Positions 57,240-64,000 of a DNA stretch of 64,000 nt are shown here, one piece after another. Under the pieces are notes generated by a model that was given only the letters and a program-made list of their open reading frames with translations, made no database searches and had not been told where the DNA came from. The position numbers were made by a program, and so were the translations under genes. The stretch covers positions 126,887,572 to 126,951,571 of the forward strand of contig OX336389.2 in NCBI GenBank assembly GCA_946902985.2. Reading direction: 5' to 3'. Positions within the stretch are counted from its first letter, which is position 1. The number at the start of each line of letters is the position of its first letter. Origin of the DNA: Meconema thalassinum. Taxonomy: Eukaryota; Arthropoda; Insecta; Orthoptera; Tettigoniidae.

Positions 57240-57590
57240 TTGCAGCGTCTACGCGCTCACTAAAATAACTTGTTATACTTTGCGACACAGTATCACGCTC
57301 TCTGGCGTCTTTTATAACTGAATATACTTCGATGCAGCTCTCCTGTACTAGGAGTTTACTTGTAGCTTGTCTTGTAGTTGATGCTTCATCGTGCAGCGTC
57401 TCTGCGCTCACGGAACTGACTTATTGTGATACAGCCGGACGCTCCCTCGGGCTGTCTGAAACTGCATATGGTGATGCTCCAACGTCACGCCCCCCTGGGC
57501 TGACTGATACTGATTAGCTGTGATGCAGCACCTCCGTACGAGGTCTGTTGTAAACTGCATGTTCCTCCTGGCACGTCCAGGGTTTTTATA
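57240..57590. repeat. Diverged tandem repeats in the inner LTR leader
   Basis: GCAGCGTCTACGCGCTCACT at 57,243 recurs as GCAGCGTCTCTGCGCTCACG at 57,394, a ~151-bp step. Shorter phrases built on TGATGC(A/T)..., CTGTCTGAAACTG and CTGACTGATACTG recur at about 57,440-57,540. Confidence 0.5.
57583..57590 (-). promoter_or_regulatory. TATA box of the inner LTR
   Basis: TATAAAAA on the minus strand (context TTTGTATAAAAACCCTGGAC), followed by a GC-richer transcribed leader. Confidence 0.65.
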
Positions 57591-58170
57591 CAAATTGGCG
57601 GCAAAAAGATAAAATCCGCGCCTTCTCCAGCACTAACTTTTGAAGTAATTGTCGTATGATTTTGAAAAATATATCACTGGAAAGCTCTTGTTCTAAACGT
57701 AAACTGATTTCCTTGATCATGAAAATCGATCGCACAAATCCAAGATATTAAATAATTTTGCTCCTCAGATACGTGGGTGTTGCGGTTTATTTTTCCATCC
57801 CTACCAACTCTGGTCTCGGGGAATTACTAACGACGTCATGCCACGTCTGCAGTTCTTTCCTGTGCAAATATTATAAACTTTTTCCCCACACAAAAATCTC
57901 TATTCCAGAATGATCAACACTGATGTGTTTCTTTCATTAATTAAATGCTCGCAAATGGCTTAATTCTAATTATTTCTCTTCTTGCGCCATTGCGAGGTTG
58001 TCATTTTATAGCTGCGTAAGGTCTATTTCCGAAACCTCTTCTCTCTTACACGCTGTGGAAAGTTTTTATCGTTCTATTAATAATCATGAGCCAGCTCCTT
58101 ATCGAAGCGTCAAGCTTGATCTCACGTCCGCATGACTCGTGGTCACCCATTCTTGCGCCACGTTATAACA

Positions 58171-58429
58171 GCCCACTTCTAAAATCTTCCCAAGTCATTC
58201 TAAAGACTGTATTATTTCCTCTATTCTTTTTTAAATAAATTATAGATTCGACTCTTGAACCAATAGCATATGGGCTCAATACATGATGCAATATCAACAT
58301 TTATGCCCTCACTGATAAGTTTTTGTTGGTCTTCCAACTTACCTTGTAAATTGCCAACAATGCTGTTCAAATTGTTGTGCTGCTCGGTGAGTTGCTTTAG
58401 GAACCTGTAACGCTATCATTGTGTTGTCT
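58171..58429 (-). pseudogene. Outer element: gag region continuing up to the inner insertion
   Basis: Minus strand: a readable frame (NSIVGNLQGKLEDQQKLISE, then ASCIEPICYWFKSRIYNLFKK) continues the gag-like region until a stop, then non-coding DNA meets the inner LTR terminus at 58,170. The frame differs from that of the coiled-coil section, so a frameshift lies near 58,430. Confidence 0.4.
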
Positions 58430-59250
58430 CTGTTCTACGGTTGCACTACTGATGCTTTTCTGGATCTTTTACTCTAACTGAATAATATTCTCACTACACT
58501 GAACCTTAGCTTCCATTACTTTCTTAGTGACTTCTGCTCTCAGTGTGCTCATTTCAGTTATGGTAGTGGCCATATCTTCTTTCACCTGATTGAAAGCTGA
58601 TGTGATCTCTTCCAGAGCTTTCCTACTCTCTTCTACCGAAAATCTACTCTCTGCCTGAGCTAATTTACATTGCTCTTGAGCTAATTTTTCTTCTTCTTGG
58701 GCTTTCACCAAGGCTTTCTTTATGTCTTCCTGAGTTTGTTTAGCCTCCTCTAGTATCTGTCTAGCCTCTTCCTGTGCTTTCTCCTATGCTGTCTTTGCAT
58801 CTTCTTGTGCCTTTCTTATCGCTTCTTGCACTTTCATGGCTTCTTCTTGTGCTTTTCTAGCTTCTTCTCGGACTAATTTGTCCTCTTCTCGTGCCTTCCT
58901 TTCCTCCTCTCGTGCCTTTCTCATTTCTTCTTGTACTTTCTCTTGAGCCTTTCTATTTTCTTCCTGTAGCTTGTCCTGTGTTTTCCTAGCCTCATCTTGT
59001 ACCCTTCTACATTCCTCATGTACTAATGTAATGCTAGCATTAGTGACTGATTGTGCTACTGCTAATTCCGCCTTCATTTCGGATTTAGCTGTGGCAGCTG
59101 ACTGTTAAATCTCTCTCTCTATCTTTTTACTATTGTCAAGTGTGAGTTTGTGGAGGGCCTCCATATCACTTTTCAGCTACTGTTGATCTCCTTGCATCCT
59201 TTTCATGATGGATTTGATCTGAGTCAAATCTCCCGACGACACTTCTATAC
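58430..59250 (-). pseudogene. Outer element: gag-like coiled-coil protein
   Basis: One minus-strand frame stays readable from about 59,250 to 58,469 apart from three in-frame stops (59,179-59,177; 59,107-59,105; 58,783-58,781). It is extremely rich in K, E, A, R and Q with heptad-like phrases (EEARKAQEEAMKVQEAIRKA) repeated many times, then a less regular part (ITSAFNQVKEDMATTITEMS). Nothing else in it is recognisable. Long coiled coils occur at the N-terminus of some Ty3/gypsy gag proteins, and the position (after leader, before pol, same strand) supports gag. A coiled-coil host pseudogene is the main alternative. Confidence 0.6.
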
Positions 59251-59468
59251 ACTTGAGAAAATAGGAGGTATCATCTACACTACTTTGTGGAAATTTCAGA
59301 GTGACCAACTCATACTGTATATGAAAAAGGAATACTTCGAAAATCTTAATTTAAAATAATAGACTGAAGTCTAAAATCCTACCTAACCGTAATCTAATAA
59401 ACTGACCCTCTCTCATTTGGCAATCCCTTGCTAAAATTAGCTTACAACAACGTGAATTTAACTATTTT

Positions 59469-59620
59469 TAGCCTACTTTCGATTTTTGCAAAAAATGAAA
59501 GTAGACTTATGAGATCAACACAGGGCGAAAAAAGTGTGTCTGTCTGAGTGTGTGTATGTGTGTGTGTGAGTCTGTGTGTGTGTGTGTGTATGTGTGTGTG
59601 TGTGTGAGTGTGTGTACTCT
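59469..59620 (+). repeat. Head of the hairpin-headed element: hairpin plus GT microsatellite
   Basis: TAGCCTACTTTC, loop, GAAAGTAGACTTATGAGATC forms a stem of at least eight perfect pairs (CTACTTTC with GAAAGTAG), with an inner ATTTTT/AAAAAT stem. ACACAGGGCG and ~85 bp of interrupted GT repeats follow (to 59,617). Near-identical to 18,663-18,775. Confidence 0.85.
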
Positions 59621-62600
59621 GAATGTCTGTCCCCCCTATCAATTCGAACACGGTGAATGCGAATTGAACGAAATTTGGTACAAAGGTAGCACTAGCAAAG
59701 GACACCTCAGTGTCATGTTTTATATCGCCGCCATCTTGACGGAAACGCAATGGCGGCCCCACAAATGTTCAAAGCTTAAATCAAATTACGACTAACCTAA
59801 TCATCCGATCTCTACCAAATTTTGCAACAACATACCTTTATGGGGGGAGCATCCTTTGACCAAACCAATAGGTCATCAGCGTAATAGTTTGCAGATGGCG
59901 GCCATCTTTGTGTGAAAATCGATTCCCCCTATTAATTCGAACACGGTGCAACCGAATGGAACGAAATTTGGTACAGAGGTAGTACTAACAAAAGGCACCT
60001 CAGTGTCATGTTTTATATCGCCGCCATCTTGACGGAAACGTAATGGCGGCCACACAAATGTTCAAAGCTTAAATCAAATTACGATTAACCTAATAATCCG
60101 ATCTCCACCAAATTTTGCAACAACATACCTTTATGGGGGGAGCATCCTTTGACGAAACCAATAGGTCATCAGCGTAATAGTTTGCAGATGGCGGCCATCT
60201 TTGTGTGAAAATCGATTCCCCCTATTAATTCGAACACGGTGCAACCGAATGGAACGAAATTTGGTACAGAGGTAGTACTAACAAAAGGCACCTCAGTGTC
60301 ATGTTTTATATCGCCGCCATCTTGACGGAAACGTAATGGCGGCCACACAAATGTTCAAAGCTTAAATCAAATTACGATTAACCTAATCATCCGATCTCTA
60401 CCAAATTTTGCAACAACATACCCTTATAGAGGAAGCATCCCTTGACCAAACGAATAGGTCATTAGCCTAATAGTTTGGGGATGGCGGCCATCTTTGTGTG
60501 AAAATCAAACACGGTGAAACCGAATGGAACGAAATTTGGTACAGAGGTAGCACTAGCAAAGGGTATCTCAGTGTCATGTTTTATATCGCCGCCATAGTGA
60601 CAGAAACGTAATGGCGGCCACACAAATGTTCAAAGCTTAAGTTAAATTACGACTAACATAACCATCCGATCTCTACCAAACTTTGCAACAACATACCTTT
60701 ATGGAGGAAGCATCCTTTGACCATTCTAATAGGTTATTAACCTAATAGTTTGCGGATGGCGGCCATCTTTATGTCAAAATTGATTCCCCCTATTAATTCG
60801 AACACGGTGGAACCGAATGGAACGAAATTTGGTTCAGAGGTAGCACTAGCAAAGGGCACCTCAGTGTCATGTTTTGTATCGCCGCCATCTTGACTGAAAC
60901 GTAATGGTGGCCACACGAATGTTCAAAGCTTAAATCAAATTACGACTAACCTAATCATTTGATCTCTACCAAATTTTGCAACAACATACCTTTACGGGGG
61001 GAGGATCCTTTGACCAAACTAATAGATCATCAGCCTAATAGTTTGCGGATGGCGGCCATCTTTGTGTGAAAATCGATTCCCCCTATTAATTCGAACACGG
61101 TGCAACCGAATGGAACGAAATTTGGTACAGAGGTAGTACTAACAAAAGGCACCTCAGTGTCATGTTTTATATCGCCGCCATCTTGACGGAAACGTAATGG
61201 CGGCCACACAAATGTTCAAAGCTTAAATCAAATTACGATTAACCTTATCATCCTATCTCTACCAAATTTTGCAACAAACTACCCTTATAGAGGAAGCATC
61301 CTTTGACCAAACGAATAGATCATTAGCCTAATAGTTTGCGGATAGCGGCCATCTTTGTGTGAAAATCAAACTCGGTGAAACCGAATGGAACGAAATTTGG
61401 TACAGAGGTAGCACTATCAAAGGGTATCTCAGTGTCATGTTTTATATCGCCGCCATAGTGACAGAAACGTAATGGCGGCCACACAAATGTTCAAAGCTTA
61501 AGTTAAATTACGACTAACAAAACCATCCGATCTCTACTAAACTTTGCAACAACATACCTTTATGGAGGAAGCATCCTTTGACCAATCTAATAGGTTATTA
61601 GCCTAATAGTTTGCGGATGGCGGCCATCTTTATGTCAAAATTGATTCCCCCTATTAATTCGAACACGGTGGAACCGAATGGAACGAAATTTGGTTCAGAG
61701 GTAGCACTAGCAAAGGGCACCTCAGTGTCATGTTTTGTATCGCCGCCGTATTGACAGAAACGTAAAGGCGGCCACACAAATGTTCAAGGCTTAAGTTAAA
61801 TTACGACTAACATAACCATCCGATCTCTACCAAACTTTGCAACAACATACCTTTATGGAGGGAGCATCCTTTGACCAATCTAATAGGTTATTAGCCTAAT
61901 AGTTTGCGGATGGCGGCCATCTTTATGTCAAAATTGATTCCCCCTATTAATTCGAACACGGTGGAACCGAATGGAACGAAATTTGGTACAGAGGTAGCAC
62001 TAGCAAAGGGCACCTCAGTGTCATGTTTTATATCGCCGCCATCTTGGCTGAAACGTAATGGCGGCCACACGAATGTTCAAAGCTTAAATCAAATTACGAT
62101 TAACCTAATCATCCGATCTCCACCAAATTCTGCAACTACATACCTTTATGGAGGGAGCAACATTTGACCAATCTAATAGGTCATTCGCCTAACAGTTTGA
62201 GGATGGCGGCCATCTTTATGTCAAAATTGATTCCGCCTATTAATTCGAACACGGTGGAACCGAATGGAACGAAATTTGGTACAGAGGTAGCACTAGCAAA
62301 GGGCACCTCAGTGTCATGTTTTATATCGCCGCCATCTTGACTGAAAAGTAATGGCGGCCACACGAATGTTCAAAGCTTAAATCAAATTACGATTAACCTA
62401 ATAATCCGATCTCTACCAAATTTTGCAACTACATACCTTTATGGAGGGAGCATCCTTTGACCAATCTAGTAGGTCTTTCGCCTAATAGTTTGCGGATGGC
62501 GGCCATCTTTGTGTCAGAATTGATTCCCCCTATTAATTCAAACACGGTGAAACCGAATGGAACGAAATTTGGTACAGAGATAGCACTAGCAAGGGGCATC

Positions 62601-62935
62601 TCAGTGTCATGATTAATATAGCCGCCATATTGACAAAAACGTAATGGCGGCCACACAAATGTTTAAAGCTTAAATCAAATTAGGACTAACATAACCATCC
62701 GATCTCTACCAAACTTTGCAACAACATACCTTTATGGAGGGAGCATCCTTTGACCAATCTAATAGGTCATTAGCCTAATAGTTTGCGGATGGTGGCCATC
62801 TTTATGTCAAAATTGATTCCCCCTATTAATTCGAACACGGTAGAACCGAATGAACGAAATTTGGTACAGAGGCAGCACTAGCAAAGGGCACGTCATATTC
62901 ATGTTTAATATCCCTATAGCACGTTGTATTTCAAA
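59621..62935 (+). repeat. 293-bp satellite array, about 11 units, with an 861-bp higher-order repeat
   Basis: The landmark GATGGCGGCCATC (or a 1-bp variant) starts at 59,894, 60,187, 60,480, 60,755, 61,048, 61,341, 61,616, 61,909, 62,202, 62,495 and 62,788. Steps are 293, 293, 275, 293, 293, 275, 293, 293, 293, 293. The two 275-bp units share the same 18-bp deletion and the same private variants (GGGTATCTCAGTG, CCATAGTGACAG) and are 861 bp apart, so three units (293+293+275) were duplicated together. Each unit holds AACGAAATTTGGTACAGAGG, TCAGTGTCATGTTTTATATC, GCCGCCATCTTGAC and ATGGCGGCCACAC. Short frames inside are by-products. The last unit is cut off at about 62,935. Confidence 0.93.
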
Positions 62936-63254
62936 GAGCTACTACAACCAACATTCAATCATACTCCTTGAAGAGGACAAAGAGTTATAACAATACCCAT
63001 GCATTTAGGAGAAAGTAGGCTATATGTTCTTTACTGAACATCTTGTTTTACTGTTACATGACCAAAATGTCATCAGCTGGTTTAAAAAATATGCCTCTCA
63101 ACCATATCGTACTCCTCAAATTTGGCAGTGTTTATTCATTTAAACATCTTTCCAAAATTTGGGATCGGCATTTCTAAACAAATTCGATAATCCACAAATA
63201 TCTTCGCAAAGTTGTCGTTGAACAAGCTAGTGTTCAAACACAATCGATGCCGAA
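62936..63254 (-). other. Outer element: 5' leader next to the primer-binding site
   Basis: Non-coding DNA between the satellite array and the primer-binding site; in the element's minus orientation it is the transcribed leader. No domain is seen. Confidence 0.45.
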
Positions 63255-63268
63255 CACATTGGACGCCA
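63255..63268 (-). promoter_or_regulatory. Probable primer-binding site of the outer LTR element
   Basis: Minus strand TGGCGTCCAATGTG, two transitions away from TGGCGCCCAACGTG, a primer-binding sequence I know from many gypsy-type elements. It lies about 20 bp inside the LTR end at 63,288. The 5' LTR, primer site and pol all agree on minus orientation. Confidence 0.5.
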
Positions 63269-63287
63269 AATAAAAATACCAGCTATA

Positions 63288-64000
63288 TGCCCCCGAATCT
63301 CGCATAGCCACCACCTATATCCGCTGAGATGGAAAAGGATTGTAAGGATGTCGATAGCCAGCCAGATAAATCAACACTACCCCACTAGGTGAATGACTAG
63401 GAAACCCTCCACGCATACCGGTCATGCAATAACGCTACTAATTAGTTACACATTTACTAGAAATTAAATATCCATACCAAGATGGTAGGATGAGAATCTC
63501 GGATCTTGAGCGTGAACGATGAAGTTGAGACTAAGTGAATTCTAGTAACTAACTGGCAGTATTATCGCACGTCGATTGCGAAAAGAAAAGATGATCAGTT
63601 TCTATAAAAACGAGCAGGCTAACAAAAAATTGTGCTTGAAATTTATTTACTTAATATTTACAAAATATTAAATATTCCTAACACCAATAAAAATAAACTC
63701 AAATTGAAATTAAAATATTTCACACGGTAGATAGTCCTTCTATCTGTTAAATATACTTTTAGCAAAGTTTAAATTACACAAATGTAATTATTTAAAAATA
63801 ATAATTAAATGTTTTCCCTTTCTAGTCACCCTGTGACTCGATCACTTTAAGCAGTCTGATCGTAATCAGCTGTTCATCAAATAAAATGTAATTAACAATA
63901 CAATGTCCTACATTATACACTTATTTACTTTAAAAACGTGAACGTAATAAAATAAAATTATTATAGTAATTAAAATGTTTAAATATTTACATAAGTTGCA
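63288..64000 (-). mobile_element. Outer LTR retrotransposon: 5' LTR, first 713 bp from its inner end
   Basis: Begins (plus orientation) TGCCCCCGAATCTCGCATAG and matches 47,670-48,545 closely to the right edge of the window. It lacks the SINE E insertion found in the other LTR (uninterrupted TATATCCGCTG at 63,316-63,326). It continues beyond 64,000. Confidence 0.82.

Larger units (their letters stand above)
54632..58170 (-). mobile_element. Inner LTR retrotransposon: 5' LTR, about 3.5 kb
   Basis: Minus-strand reading starts TGTTATAACGTGGCGCAAGA at 58,170 and ends GAAGTGGAGTGTCA at 54,632, giving the canonical TG...CA ends. A TATAAAAA box at 57,590-57,583 puts U3 at ~580 bp and leaves ~2.9 kb of R-U5, unusually long. 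R begins GC-rich with tandem phrases (57,240-57,590), then turns very AT-rich. Just past the CA end comes GTATTTTTATTTG, also present past the outer LTR end at 63,288. It is unrelated in sequence to the outer LTR. The matching 3' LTR is not in the window. The exact 3' boundary is inferred from CA plus leader spacing. Confidence 0.6.

Noticed and set aside
59442..62656. Repeated 60-87-codon frames in the satellite (for example those reading WPPLRF and GGDIKHDTE)
   Set aside because: They recur because the DNA repeats; the frames break in other units and no codon bias or domain supports a protein.
59447..62919. ACAACGTG (59,447) and CACGTTGT (62,912) as terminal inverted repeats of the satellite element
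   Set aside because: Only 8 bp, and the copy at 18,663 has no such sequence beside its head, so chance is likely.
1..64000. CRISPR arrays, operons, bacterial promoters or terminators
   Set aside because: No regularly spaced short direct repeats with unique spacers, and all recognisable content is eukaryotic.

Overview
This window looks like repeat-dense intergenic DNA from a large insect genome. I see no operons, no ribosome-binding-site organisation and no long intact reading frames. Almost everything recognisable is a decayed transposable element, a tRNA-derived SINE or tandem-repeat DNA. Several repeats (a 'ggttttacgtcc' repeat near 17.1 kb, SINEs with tails such as cccaagtacacggggct, RTE-like LINE tails) remind me of families common in ensiferan Orthoptera (crickets and katydids). 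That host assignment is inference, not proof. I could not confirm a single host protein-coding gene.

Layout. 1-4.8 kb: a minus-strand LINE (ORF1 with a degenerate 2A-like motif, then an APE endonuclease) split by a 2,253-bp hAT transposon with a perfect 8-bp target duplication. 5.1-8.4 kb: a complex tandem repeat interrupted by a LINE fragment with a PHD-finger ORF1. 8.5-9.24 kb: a LINE 3' end. 12.5-13.0 and 15.6-17.1 kb: minus-strand RTE-like LINE pieces. 17.1-19.1 kb: a SINE-like repeat, a diverged tandem repeat, and one copy of a hairpin-headed element. 20.5-22.2 kb: a SINE cluster. 25.8-30.2 kb: a 4.4-kb segment bounded by 35-bp terminal inverted repeats and a 3-bp duplication, with no transposase. 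31.5-34.4 kb: more SINEs, a LINE C-terminus and a Buster-like hAT remnant. 35-41 kb: a tandem repeat, two TTAA-flanked DNA-transposon copies and an RTE-like LINE. 42.5-46.7 kb: nested SINEs, a long inverted repeat, and a diverged hairpin-headed element.

47.67 kb to the right edge: a nested LTR-retrotransposon complex on the minus strand. An outer Ty3/gypsy-like element has direct-repeat LTRs starting at 47,670 and 63,288, with a probable primer-binding site at 63,255-63,268. Its gag-like coiled-coil region is interrupted at 58,170 by the 5' LTR (54,632-58,170) and gag start of a second, unrelated element. A deletion at about 53,700 appears to fuse the inner gag directly to the outer reverse transcriptase at its YVDD motif. 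A 293-bp satellite array (59.5-62.9 kb) sits in the outer element's leader.

Most notable: (1) a hairpin-headed repeat family seen three times, expanded at one site into a 293-bp satellite with an 861-bp higher-order repeat; (2) a roughly 0.45-kb-arm inverted repeat at 43.7-45.25 kb with one arm split by a SINE; (3) two LTR families with unusually long (about 3.5-3.7 kb) LTRs and a chimeric gag-pol junction; (4) the 4.4-kb TIR element of unknown superfamily. No genes appear to work together; the parts interact only through nesting, deletion and tandem amplification.
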